This document shows positions 45,035 to 53,222 of a DNA stretch of 64,000 nt, one piece after another; position 1 is the stretch's first letter; every line of letters begins with the position of its first letter. The position numbers and the translations under genes are program-made. The notes under the pieces are model-generated. The model saw only the letters and a list, made by a program, of their open reading frames with translations, made no database searches and was not told where the DNA came from. Location of the stretch: assembly GCF_006715785.1 (NCBI RefSeq), contig NZ_VFNX01000001.1, positions 3,920,501 through 3,984,500 of the forward strand, given 5' to 3'. Origin of the DNA: Streptomyces puniciscabiei. Its GTDB lineage: Bacteria > Actinomycetota > Actinomycetes > Streptomycetales > Streptomycetaceae.

Positions 45035-46192
45035 GTGGCCGGATCGGCTGACTTCGACCTGTACCGCCCGTCCGAGGAGCACGACATGCTCCGGGACGCC
45101 GTCCGCTCCCTGGTCGAGGCGAAGATCGCGCCGTACGCCGCCGCGGTGGACGAGGAGGCCCGCTTCCCGCAGGAGGCCCTCGACGCCCTGGTGGCCAACG
45201 ACCTGCACGCGGTGCACGTCCCCGAGGAGTACGGCGGCGCCGGCGCCGACGCGCTCGCCACGGTCATCGTGATCGAGGAGGTCGCCCGCGCCTGCGTCTC
45301 CTCCTCCCTCATCCCCGCCGTCAACAAGCTCGGCTCCCTCCCGGTGATCCTCTCCGGCGGCGAGGAGCTGAAGAAGAAGTACCTGACCCCGCTCGCCAAG
45401 GGCGACGCGATGTTCTCGTACTGCCTCTCCGAGCCGGAGGCGGGCTCGGACGCGGCCGGCATGAAGACCAAGGCGGTCCGCGACGGCGACTTCTGGATCC
45501 TCAACGGCGTGAAGCGCTGGATCACCAACGCGGGCGTCTCCGAGTACTACACGGTGATGGCCGTGACCGACCCCGCCAAGCGCTCGAAGGGCATCTCGGC
45601 GTTCGTCGTCGAGAAGTCGGACGAGGGCGTCTCCTTCGGCGCCCCGGAGAAGAAGCTCGGCATCAAGGGCTCGCCCACCCGCGAGGTCTACTTCGACAAC
45701 GTCCGCATCCCCGCCGACCGCATGATCGGCGAGGAGGGCACGGGCTTCATGACCGCCATGAAGACCCTGGACCACACCCGCATCACCATCGCCGCCCAGG
45801 CCCTCGGCTGCGCCCAGGGCGCCTTCGACTACGCCAAGGGCTACGTCCAGGAGCGCAAGCAGTTCGGCAAGCCCATCGCCGACTTCCAGGGCATCCAGTT
45901 CATGCTCGCCGACATGTCGATGAAGATCTCGGCGGCCCGCGCCCTCACCTACCAGGCCGCTGCCGCCTCCGAGCGCGGCGATGCCGACCTCACCTACCTG
46001 GGCGCCGCCGCCAAGTGCTTCGCCTCGGACGTCGCGATGGAGGTCACCACCGACGCCGTCCAGCTCCTCGGCGGCTACGGCTACACCCGCGACTACCCGG
46101 TGGAGCGCATGATGCGCGACGCCAAGATCACGCAGATTTATGAGGGCACCAACCAGGTCCAGCGGATCGTCATGGCCCGCAACCTGCCGTAA
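45035..46192 (+). CDS. Acyl-CoA dehydrogenase
   Basis: 385 residues. FAD-dependent alpha,beta-dehydrogenation of acyl-CoA. FSYCLSEPEAGSDAAGMKT and WITNAGVSEYYTVMAV are the FAD/substrate blocks, QLLGGYGYTRDYPVERMMRD is the second signature, and the catalytic base is E370 in IYEGTNQVQR. GTG 45035 follows GAGAG. Monocistronic, ending at the 46216-46243 hairpin. Confidence 0.95.
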   Translation: MAGSADFDLYRPSEEHDMLRDAVRSLVEAKIAPYAAAVDEEARFPQEALDALVANDLHAVHVPEEYGGAGADALATVIVIEEVARACVSSSLIPAVNKLGSLPVILSGGEELKKKYLTPLAKGDAMFSYCLSEPEAGSDAAGMKTKAVRDGDFWILNGVKRWITNAGVSEYYTVMAVTDPAKRSKGISAFVVEKSDEGVSFGAPEKKLGIKGSPTREVYFDNVRIPADRMIGEEGTGFMTAMKTLDHTRITIAAQALGCAQGAFDYAKGYVQERKQFGKPIADFQGIQFMLADMSMKISAARALTYQAAAASERGDADLTYLGAAAKCFASDVAMEVTTDAVQLLGGYGYTRDYPVERMMRDAKITQIYEGTNQVQRIVMARNLP

Positions 46193-46215
46193 CGGCACGG
46201 GACTTCGGATCTCTT

Positions 46216-46243
46216 CGGAAGGCGCCCTCCGGGGCGCCTTCCG
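46216..46243 (+). terminator. Terminator of the acyl-CoA dehydrogenase gene
   Basis: CGGAAGGCGCCC (46216-46227) pairs perfectly with GGGCGCCTTCCG (46232-46243), 4-nt loop, followed by GCTGTTGGG. Confidence 0.8.
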
Positions 46244-46353
46244 GCTGTTGGGCCGCACGTGACGACCGGTCGGTCACATGCGGGCCGGGTCCGGCCGACG
46301 TAGGACGGAAGCACACGGGGTCCGCCCCGGGCCCCCGCCTCCCAGGAGGAGCC

Positions 46354-46716
46354 ATGACCCAGCCGGGAACGATGACGCCGATGACCCAGCAGATGCAGGA
46401 CTGCGTCAATGCCTGCATGGCCGCGCACACCGTGTGCGAGGAGACCATGAGCTCCTGCATGCAGATGGGCGGCCAGGCCCAGATGCAGATCATGCGCGCG
46501 CTCATGGACTGCTCCGAGACGACCCGTATGTGCGCCGACATGATGATGCGCCGCTCGCCCATGTCGGGCGACATGTGCGCGATGTGCGCCAAGGCGTGCG
46601 AGATGTGCGCCGAGGCGTGTATGGCGATGCCGGACGATCCGCAGATGATGCGCTGTGCGGAGGCGTGTCGCCGCGCGGCGGAGATGTGCCGCGCCATGGC
46701 GGGCGCCAAGATGTGA
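46354..46716 (+). CDS. Four-helix-bundle Cys-rich protein (copper-storage Csp type)
   Basis: 120 residues with 14 cysteines (17, 21, 28, 35, 53, 60, 75, 78, 82, 85, 89, 101, 105, 112), spaced on helix faces, and many methionines. This is the DUF326/Csp pattern, in which Cys lining a four-helix bundle bind many Cu(I) ions. No signal peptide is present, as in cytosolic Csp3-type proteins. GGAGGA lies just before ATG 46354. No copper exporter or repressor is adjacent. Confidence 0.9.
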   Translation: MTQPGTMTPMTQQMQDCVNACMAAHTVCEETMSSCMQMGGQAQMQIMRALMDCSETTRMCADMMMRRSPMSGDMCAMCAKACEMCAEACMAMPDDPQMMRCAEACRRAAEMCRAMAGAKM

Positions 46717-46730
46717 GGCCCGCCTGAACG

Positions 46731-46766
46731 CGGAGCGAGGGCACCCGGACGGGTGCCCTCGCTCCG
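46731..46766. terminator. Bidirectional terminator
   Basis: CGGAGCGAGGGCACCC (46731-46746) and GGGTGCCCTCGCTCCG (46751-46766) form a perfect 16-bp stem with a GGAC loop between the convergent Csp and LCP genes. Confidence 0.85.
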
Positions 46767-46778
46767 GCGTGTGGCCGC

Positions 46779-48104
46779 TCAGTTGCCGGAGACGGTGACC
46801 TTCTGGTCGTTGTTCAGCTCGTCCACCAGCGTCTTCACCTTCGCCTTGTCCCAGACGAGGTTGCCGCCGACGGAGCCGGAGATCGGCATGTTCAGGGAGG
46901 TGCCGTCACCGCCCTGGACGCCCTTCATCGCCCAGAACATCGAGCCCAGGTCCCACAGGGACATGTCCTTGTCGACGATCAGGGAGTCCAGGCCCGCGCC
47001 CATCACCGGGTAGAACTTGAAGGGGTTGAGGACCGTCGACGGGGTGGCCACCTGGTGGGCCAGGGCCGACAGGAACTTCTGCTGGTTCTTGGTGCGCTGC
47101 AGGTCGGAGGCCGCGAACGCGTGCCGGGTGCGGACGAAGGCGAGGGCCTGCGCGCCGTTCAGCGTCTGCTTGCCCGCCTTGAAGTCGGCGCCCGAGTACG
47201 AGTCCTTGAAAGCCTTGTCGATGTTGATCTCGACCCCGCCGACCGCGTCCACGATGTTCGCGAAGCCCTGGAAGCCGATCTCCACGTAGTGGTCGATGTG
47301 CAGACCCGTGTTGGCCTCGATCGTGCGGACCAGGAGGGTCGGGCCGTCCTCGGCGTAGGTCGCGTTGAGCTTCTCCTGCCGGCCCGTGGCCGGGTAGAGC
47401 TTCCCGGACGACCCCCTGAAGGACGGCACGGTCACGTTCGAGTCGCGCGGCAGCGAGATCAGCGTGTCGCCGTTGCCGCCGACGTGCAGGATCATCATCG
47501 AGTCCGTGCGCTTGCCCTGGGCGGAGCCCGTGTGCAGCTTCTTCTCGTCCGCCTTGGACATGCCCTCACGGCTGTCGGAGCCGACGATCAGGTAGTTCGT
47601 GCCGGCGCCCGACGCCGGCCGGTCGATGACCTTGGACAGGTCGACCTCGCGGCGCAGCTTGGAGTCGGCCCAGAAGTAGGTCGCGACGGACGTGACGACC
47701 AGCACGGTGGCCAGGGTGATCACGGTCCACTTGATCCGGCGCCGCCAGTTCGGGCGCGGCCGGTACCGGTCGAGCTCCGGGTCCGGGTCGTTGTCGTTGG
47801 GCACGAAGCCGGCGCCGCCGCGCCGCCCGCCGCCGTACACCTGCCCGGTGTTGTAGCCGCTGTCGTAACCGGCGCCGTCGTCGTATCCCTGGCCGTCGAC
47901 GTACGACGGCTGCTGCGGGACGCCGGCCCCGTACGGCGGCGCCGCCGGGCCGGGGTCGCCGTAGGAGCGCTGCCCGGGCGGTACCGCCGGGCCACGCCGC
48001 ACCTGACGCATCACGCGGGCGTTCTCCGGCTGTGCGCCGGCACTGCCGCGTCCGTAGCGCGGGCCGCGGTTGTCGTCGGACCATCCCTCGGGCCAGTCAT
48101 TCAT
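46779..48104 (-). CDS. LCP (LytR-CpsA-Psr) family protein 1
   Basis: 441 residues. The first ~120 are polar, Gly/Pro/Tyr-rich and cytoplasmic; TM ~126-146; LCP domain ~165-350 (NYLIVGSDSREGM; TDSMMILHVGGNGDTLISLP; LNATYAEDGPTLLVRTIE; IDHYVEIGFQGFANIVDAVG; LNGAQALAFVRTRH). LCP proteins transfer undecaprenyl-linked glycopolymers to peptidoglycan. No LytR_C domain follows. ATG 48104 has GGGG only 3 nt away; an extension to 48185 is not supported. Confidence 0.93.
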   Translation of the reverse strand: MNDWPEGWSDDNRGPRYGRGSAGAQPENARVMRQVRRGPAVPPGQRSYGDPGPAAPPYGAGVPQQPSYVDGQGYDDGAGYDSGYNTGQVYGGGRRGGAGFVPNDNDPDPELDRYRPRPNWRRRIKWTVITLATVLVVTSVATYFWADSKLRREVDLSKVIDRPASGAGTNYLIVGSDSREGMSKADEKKLHTGSAQGKRTDSMMILHVGGNGDTLISLPRDSNVTVPSFRGSSGKLYPATGRQEKLNATYAEDGPTLLVRTIEANTGLHIDHYVEIGFQGFANIVDAVGGVEINIDKAFKDSYSGADFKAGKQTLNGAQALAFVRTRHAFAASDLQRTKNQQKFLSALAHQVATPSTVLNPFKFYPVMGAGLDSLIVDKDMSLWDLGSMFWAMKGVQGGDGTSLNMPISGSVGGNLVWDKAKVKTLVDELNNDQKVTVSGN

Positions 48105-48223
48105 GCGCCCCAGTGTGCAGGGCGTCGGTGTGAGGCTTACAAGGGCTGTCGGAAAATAACAGCGGCGCTGTTGCGAAGCCGACACAAATTCCGCGATTGT
48201 CGCTTCGGCATAAGGTGGAGGGC

Positions 48224-48784
48224 ATGACAGACCAGGCCACGGACGCGGAACCGGAGACGGAACCGGACATCCCCGGCAAGCCGACGTCCGCCTCGCGCAC
48301 CACCCTCAGCCACATCATGACCCACAACGACACCAACCTCCTGGGGACGGTGCACGGTGGCGTGATCATGAAGCTGGTCGACGACGCGGCGGGCGCCGTG
48401 GCGGGCCGGCACTCCGGCGGTCCCGCGGTCACCGCGTCGATGGACGAGATGGTCTTCCTGGAGCCGGTGCGCGTCGGTGACCTGGTCCATGTGAAGGCGC
48501 AGGTAAACTGGACCGGCCGGACCTCCATGGAGGTCGGCGTGCGGGTCCTCGCCGAGCGCTGGAACGAGTCGACCCCGCCCACCCAGGTCGGCTCGGCCTA
48601 CCTGGTGTTCGCGGCCGTCGACGCCGACGGCAAGCCACGCCGGGTGCCGCCGGTGATACCGGAGACCGAGCGTGACAGGCGCCGCTACCAGGAGGCGCAG
48701 ATCCGCCGCACCCATCGCCTGGCGCGCCGCCGGGCCATTCGCGAGCTGCGGGAGAAGCGCACGGCCGAGGGCTTCGAGGACTGA
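48224..48784 (+). CDS. Hotdog-fold acyl-CoA thioesterase
   Basis: 186 residues. TNLLGTVHGGVIMKLVDDAA is the HGG-D active-site signature of acyl-CoA hydrolases; MDEMVFLEPVRVGDLVHVKA and SMEVGVRVLAE complete the fold. The C-terminal ~30 residues are strongly basic (RRTHRLARRRAIRELREKR). AAGGTGGAGG precedes ATG 48224. Divergent from LCP1 and convergent with LCP2, with 4 bp between stops. Confidence 0.92.
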   Translation: MTDQATDAEPETEPDIPGKPTSASRTTLSHIMTHNDTNLLGTVHGGVIMKLVDDAAGAVAGRHSGGPAVTASMDEMVFLEPVRVGDLVHVKAQVNWTGRTSMEVGVRVLAERWNESTPPTQVGSAYLVFAAVDADGKPRRVPPVIPETERDRRRYQEAQIRRTHRLARRRAIRELREKRTAEGFED

Positions 48785-48788
48785 GCGC

Positions 48789-50309
48789 TCAGGAGGTTCC
48801 CGGGCACACCACCTCGCTGCCGCGCACCGGGGTCTGCTCGGGCTGGGCCGGGTCCTCGAAGCGGACCTTGTGGACGTCCTTGAAGTCCGCCCCGGCGATC
48901 ACCCTCAGCAGCGGGCCCTGGCCCGGTACGGCGCGCAGCTCGGCCCCCGGCAGGGCAGCCGCCAGGGCACGGGCCGAGCGGTCCCAGCGGGGGTCGTAGG
49001 AGATCACGGTGTGCGGCACGTGCGCGGCGGCCGTCACCGGCAGGTGCGTCGTGGCGAAGCCGGTCGCCGCGAGCCCCGCGTCGACGCGCTTGGCGAGGCC
49101 GACCGTGCCGCTGCCGTTCTCCACCTGGACCCGGATCTGCCGCGGATCCACGTCCACGGGCGCCACCGGCGCGGGGGCGGGACCATGGCCGCGCTGCGGC
49201 TGGTCCACGGTGAGCGGCTTGTCGTCGCGCAGCGCCGAGAAGAGCCGGTCCGCCTTGGCCTGGTCCCACTTCAGGGTCGAGCCGATGCCCTTGACGTCGT
49301 AGTTCATCTGCCCGATGGGCACGGTGGTGAACTCGGAGGAGGACGGGGAGAAGTTGCGCATGGCCCGGCCGAGGTCGAGCAGCTCGTCGGTGCCGAAGCC
49401 CTCGTCGGCGCGGACCGAGCCGAGCACCGCGCGGGCCACGTCCCTGAACCGCATCGGGTTCAGCAGCACCCCGGAGGAGGTGGCCCGCTCGATCAGCGCG
49501 GCCAGGAACCGCTGCTGCCGCTTCATCCGGCCGAGGTCGCTCGCCACGTCCACGTGCCGGGCCCGCACGTACTGCAGGGCCTGGCCGCCATTGAGGGTGT
49601 GCGTGCCGGGGCCGAGGTCGAGGCCGGTGTAGGAGTCCTTCAGCGGGGTCGTCGTGCAGACCTTCACCCCGCCGAGGACGTCCACGGTCCGCATGAAGCT
49701 GGTGAAGTCGACCTCCAGATAGTGGTCGATCTTCACATGGGTCATGTTCTCGACCGTGCGGATGGTCAGCTGGGGGCCGCCCTCGGCGTAGGCCGCGTTG
49801 AGCTTGATCGGGTGCGGCCCCTGCTGCTGCCTGGAGCGGACGTCGGTGTGCGCGGGCACCTCGGCGTAGGAGTCGCGCGGCAGGCTCACCACCGTGGCCC
49901 GCTCCCGGTTGTCCGAGACGTGCACGATCATCATCGTGTCGGTGCAGTGGCAGGGCACCCCGCCCAGCCGGTACTGCCGCCGCTCCCGGTCGGTGATCCG
50001 GTCCCGGCCGTCGGTGCCGACCAGCAGGATGTTCATGCCCTGGCCCGCCCGCGGCCGGTTCTTCATGTCCTTGAAGGCGTCGACCCGGGCGATCCCCGCG
50101 TCCAGGCTGCTGATCACCGCGTGCCCGATCCCGGCGGAGGCGAGCACGACGACCGACAGCGTGCTCACCGCCCGCATCGCCCACCGGGGCCGCCGGGGCG
50201 GCCGTACCGACCGCACGGGCCGCTCGGGCGGGTGCGGCACACGGCGAGGCGGCTGCGGTCGGCGCTGCGGGCGGGCAGGGGACCGGGGCGGGCTGGCCAA
50301 AGAGGACAC
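48789..50309 (-). CDS. LCP family protein 2 with LytR_C domain
   Basis: 506 residues. Pro/Arg-rich cytoplasmic N-terminus, TM ~44-64, LCP domain ~90-330 (MNILLVGTDGRDR; TDTMMIVHVSDNRERATVVS; LNAAYAEGGPQLTIRTVE; LNGGQALQYVRARH), then a LytR_C domain (~395-490: IRVQVENGSGTVGLAKRVDA). Start uncertain: GGAG abuts GTG 50309 without spacing, whereas TTG 50300 has GGAGG 7 nt upstream. C-terminus ends VVCPGTS. Confidence 0.92.
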   Translation of the reverse strand: MSSLASPPRSPARPQRRPQPPRRVPHPPERPVRSVRPPRRPRWAMRAVSTLSVVVLASAGIGHAVISSLDAGIARVDAFKDMKNRPRAGQGMNILLVGTDGRDRITDRERRQYRLGGVPCHCTDTMMIVHVSDNRERATVVSLPRDSYAEVPAHTDVRSRQQQGPHPIKLNAAYAEGGPQLTIRTVENMTHVKIDHYLEVDFTSFMRTVDVLGGVKVCTTTPLKDSYTGLDLGPGTHTLNGGQALQYVRARHVDVASDLGRMKRQQRFLAALIERATSSGVLLNPMRFRDVARAVLGSVRADEGFGTDELLDLGRAMRNFSPSSSEFTTVPIGQMNYDVKGIGSTLKWDQAKADRLFSALRDDKPLTVDQPQRGHGPAPAPVAPVDVDPRQIRVQVENGSGTVGLAKRVDAGLAATGFATTHLPVTAAAHVPHTVISYDPRWDRSARALAAALPGAELRAVPGQGPLLRVIAGADFKDVHKVRFEDPAQPEQTPVRGSEVVCPGTS

Positions 50310-50428
50310 CTCCGGACGAGGCCGTACGCGGGATCCGTGAGCACCGTAGGCCGATACGATCTCCAGCCCGGGGCTACGCCCCGGCGGCGCGCACCGGTGT
50401 CCCCCGTTCGCGGTAACGTGAGCCCCCT

Positions 50429-51457
50429 ATGAACGCCAAGCCCGACGTGCGACACCCCGCTGTTTCCGTGATCATGCCCGTCCTCAACGAGGAGCGGCAT
50501 CTGCGCGGGGCCGTCCAAGCGATCCTCGCGCAGGAGTACGCCGGCGAGATGGAGGTCGTGATCGCCCTCGGTCCGTCCACGGACCGCACGGACGAGATCG
50601 CCGCCGAGCTGGTCGCCGAAGACCCCCGCGTGCATACCGTCCCCAACCCCACCGGCCGTACCCCCGCCGCGCTGAACGCGGCGATCAAGGCCTCCCGGCA
50701 CCCGATCGTGGTCCGCGTCGACGGCCACGGCATGCTCTCGCCGAACTACATCGCCACCGCCGTCCGGCTCCTGGAGGAGACCGGCGCACAGAACGTCGGC
50801 GGCATCATGCACGCCGAGGGCGAGAACGACTGGGAGCACGCGGTGGCCGCCGCGATGACCTCGAAGATCGGGGTCGGCAACGCCGCCTTCCACACGGGCG
50901 GCGAGGCCGGTCCCGCCGAGACGGTCTACCTCGGGGTGTTCCGCCGCGAGGCCCTGGAGCAGCAGGGCGGCTACAACGAGGAGTTCATCCGCGCCCAGGA
51001 CTGGGAGCTGAACTTCCGGATCAGGGAGGCGGGCGGCCTCATCTGGTTCTCGCCCGAGCTGAGGGTCTCGTACCGTCCGCGGCCCTCCGTGCGGGCGCTG
51101 GCCAAGCAGTACAAGGACTACGGCCGCTGGCGGCACGTCGTGGCCCGCTACCACTCCGGCTCCATCAACCTGCGCTACCTCGCCCCGCCGACCGCCCTGT
51201 GCGCCGTCGCGGCCGGAGCCGTCGTCGGCGCGGTGCTCACCCCGTGGGCCCTCGTCGTCCCCGGCGGCTATCTGGCGGCCATCGTCGCGGGCTCGGTCCC
51301 GGCGGGCAGGGGGCTGCCCCTGAAGGCCCGGCTGCAGATCCCGGTGGCCCTGGCGACCATGCACATGTCGTGGGGCTGGGGCTTTCTGACCAGCCCCAAG
51401 TCCCTGGCCCGCAAGGTCATCGCGTCACGGCGGCCGGCGGTGCTCAGCGCCCGGTGA
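50429..51457 (+). CDS. Family 2 glycosyltransferase, membrane-associated
   Basis: 342 residues. GT-A fold: VSVIMPVLNEERHLRGAVQA, VRVDGHG (metal/nucleotide-sugar Asp), and AQDWELNFRIREAG (base-bearing motif). C-terminal hydrophobic segments (~250-285 and ~318-338) anchor it to the membrane. It probably builds a lipid-linked sugar polymer that the surrounding LCP proteins attach. The ribosome site is weak at ATG 50429. Divergent from LCP2. Confidence 0.92.
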   Translation: MNAKPDVRHPAVSVIMPVLNEERHLRGAVQAILAQEYAGEMEVVIALGPSTDRTDEIAAELVAEDPRVHTVPNPTGRTPAALNAAIKASRHPIVVRVDGHGMLSPNYIATAVRLLEETGAQNVGGIMHAEGENDWEHAVAAAMTSKIGVGNAAFHTGGEAGPAETVYLGVFRREALEQQGGYNEEFIRAQDWELNFRIREAGGLIWFSPELRVSYRPRPSVRALAKQYKDYGRWRHVVARYHSGSINLRYLAPPTALCAVAAGAVVGAVLTPWALVVPGGYLAAIVAGSVPAGRGLPLKARLQIPVALATMHMSWGWGFLTSPKSLARKVIASRRPAVLSAR

Positions 51458-51460
51458 TCA

Positions 51461-51488
51461 GGTGGGGCCCCGATCCCGGGGCCCCACC
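51461..51488. terminator. Bidirectional terminator
   Basis: GGTGGGGCCCC (51461-51471) and GGGGCCCCACC (51478-51488): perfect 11-bp stem, loop GATCCC, between the convergent glycosyltransferase and LCP3 genes. Confidence 0.8.
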
Positions 51489-51493
51489 GCCGG

Positions 51494-53140
51494 TCACCAC
51501 CGATAGGGCTTGTACACGTCCATGCACGTGCTGGTGTCCGCACCGTTGAGGGCGTCCGAGCCGTCGGGCGTGTCGCCGGCCTTGGGCTTGGGCCGCTGGG
51601 GATAGCTCGTGCCGGTGCGCCAGTCCGCGCCGACGACGACCGTGACCCCCGAGACATCGGTCGACCGCTTCACCGCGCTCGCCGGGATGCCGAGCGCCTT
51701 CGCCACCGCCTGCGCGTCACCCTGCAGATCCGCGCTCGGATACTGCACGACCGTGCTGTCCTGCGACAGCGTCCCCGAGGTGTCGGCGGCCGCCCGGGTG
51801 TAGCCCTTCTGCGCCAGCACCTGGCTGATGTCGTTCGCCCGGCCTCCCACCGGTGCCTGTGTGGAGGTCCGGGTGGCGTTGCGCACCAGCACCCCGAGCC
51901 GGCCCGGGTCCGTGGAGGGCGACTCGGTCGCCGGGGCCTTGTCCGCGACCTGCTTCGCGGCCGACGGTGTGCCGTTCTTGTCGAACGGGACGTCGTCGCG
52001 CAGCATCTCCCACAGCTTGTCGGCGTTGGCCTCGTCCGGCACGACGTGCTCGCGGTTCTGCGAGTCCGTGACGTTGGGCATCGTCAGCGACGTGATGCGG
52101 TTCGTCGGCACCGACTTCAGCTCCATGGCCAGGTCGTACAGCTTCTTGACCGAGCCGATCTCCTCGGAGACCTGGAGCGACTTGGTGGCCGCCTCGGCCA
52201 GGTCCATCAGCCGCCCGCTGTCCGTGAAGACGTTCTGGTGCTTCAGGGTGCGGACCATCGAGTTCAGGTACATGTGCTGGGCGCGGGCCCGCAAGGGGTC
52301 GCTGCCCCAGGCGTGCCGCGTGCGCAGCCACTGCAGGGCCTGCTCGTGGTAGATCTTCTGCGTCCCGGCCCTCAGCTTCAGCCCCGAGCCGCCGGGCTGG
52401 TCCGGCGTCGGGTGGTCCCAGACGTTCTGCTTCACACAGACCTCGACGCCGCCGATGGCGTCCGCCATGCTCACCACGCCGGCGAAGTCGATCATCATCC
52501 AGTGGTCGATGTAGACCCCGGTGAGCTTCTCCCAGGTGGCCAGCGTGCAGCCGGCCCCGCCCCGGGCCAGGGTGGTGTTGATGATGTCGTTGGTCGCCGG
52601 GTAGACCTTGCCGGTCTTGGGATCGGTGCACTTGGGGATGTCGACGCGGGTGTCCCGGGGGATGCTCACCATGGCGGCGCTCTTGCGGTCCGCGGACAGG
52701 TGGATGAGCATCTGCACATCGGCGAGCGGGGGAGCGCCGACGCTGTCCCTGCTGCCGCCGAGCTTCAGATCCTCCGGCGTGTTACGGCTGTCGGAGCCGA
52801 TCAGCAGGATGTTCATCGGGGTCTGCCCGGCCGCGTTCGCCGGCGTCCTGTATGCCTTGGAGTCGTCGGCGCTGCTGCGCTGACCCTTGCGGATGTTCGC
52901 GTTCAGATGCTGGTAGTACAGGTAACCGGCGCCGGCCGTGCCGATTATCACCACCGCCAGCACGGTCGCCGACCAGCGCAGTGCGCGCCGTCTGCGCCGT
53001 GGCCGCTCGGCCGTGGAACCACCTCTGCGCCGCCCCCCGCCGTGCCGGCCGGACCCCTCGGGTGCCGTGCGGTCCTGCGGTGCGAGCGACATCGTGTCGT
53101 CGACCGCAGGGTCCTGCCCTCGCACATCGCTCTGCGCCAA
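51494..53140 (-). CDS. LCP family protein 3 with LytR_C domain
   Basis: 548 residues. Basic N-terminus, TM ~54-75 (WSATVLAVVIIGTAGAGYLY), LCP domain ~105-370 (MNILLIGSDSRNTPEDL; AAMVSIPRDTRVDIPKC; INTTLARGGAGCTLATWE; IDHWMMIDFAGVVSMADAIG; LRTRHAWGSDPLRARAQH), LytR_C ~420-510, and a short tail ending DVYKPYRW. The TTG at 53140 is favoured (GGAGG 9 nt and AGGA 3 nt upstream); GTG 53125 and ATG 53092 are alternatives. Confidence 0.92.
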   Translation of the reverse strand: MAQSDVRGQDPAVDDTMSLAPQDRTAPEGSGRHGGGRRRGGSTAERPRRRRRALRWSATVLAVVIIGTAGAGYLYYQHLNANIRKGQRSSADDSKAYRTPANAAGQTPMNILLIGSDSRNTPEDLKLGGSRDSVGAPPLADVQMLIHLSADRKSAAMVSIPRDTRVDIPKCTDPKTGKVYPATNDIINTTLARGGAGCTLATWEKLTGVYIDHWMMIDFAGVVSMADAIGGVEVCVKQNVWDHPTPDQPGGSGLKLRAGTQKIYHEQALQWLRTRHAWGSDPLRARAQHMYLNSMVRTLKHQNVFTDSGRLMDLAEAATKSLQVSEEIGSVKKLYDLAMELKSVPTNRITSLTMPNVTDSQNREHVVPDEANADKLWEMLRDDVPFDKNGTPSAAKQVADKAPATESPSTDPGRLGVLVRNATRTSTQAPVGGRANDISQVLAQKGYTRAAADTSGTLSQDSTVVQYPSADLQGDAQAVAKALGIPASAVKRSTDVSGVTVVVGADWRTGTSYPQRPKPKAGDTPDGSDALNGADTSTCMDVYKPYRW

Positions 53141-53174
53141 ACTTCCTGCCCTCCCCACCCTTGCGCGTACAAAC

Positions 53175-53212
53175 GGGCCCGTCCCGCGTCCGGTTAGACG
53201 CACGACGGGCCC
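53175..53212 (-). terminator. Terminator of the LCP4 gene
   Basis: GGGCCCGTC (53175-53183) pairs with GACGGGCCC (53204-53212), and inside GCGTC pairs with GACGC. On the minus strand the hairpin is followed by GTTTGT, 10 nt past the LCP4 stop and before the LCP3 start. Confidence 0.7.
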
Positions 53213-53222
53213 ATTGGGTTAC

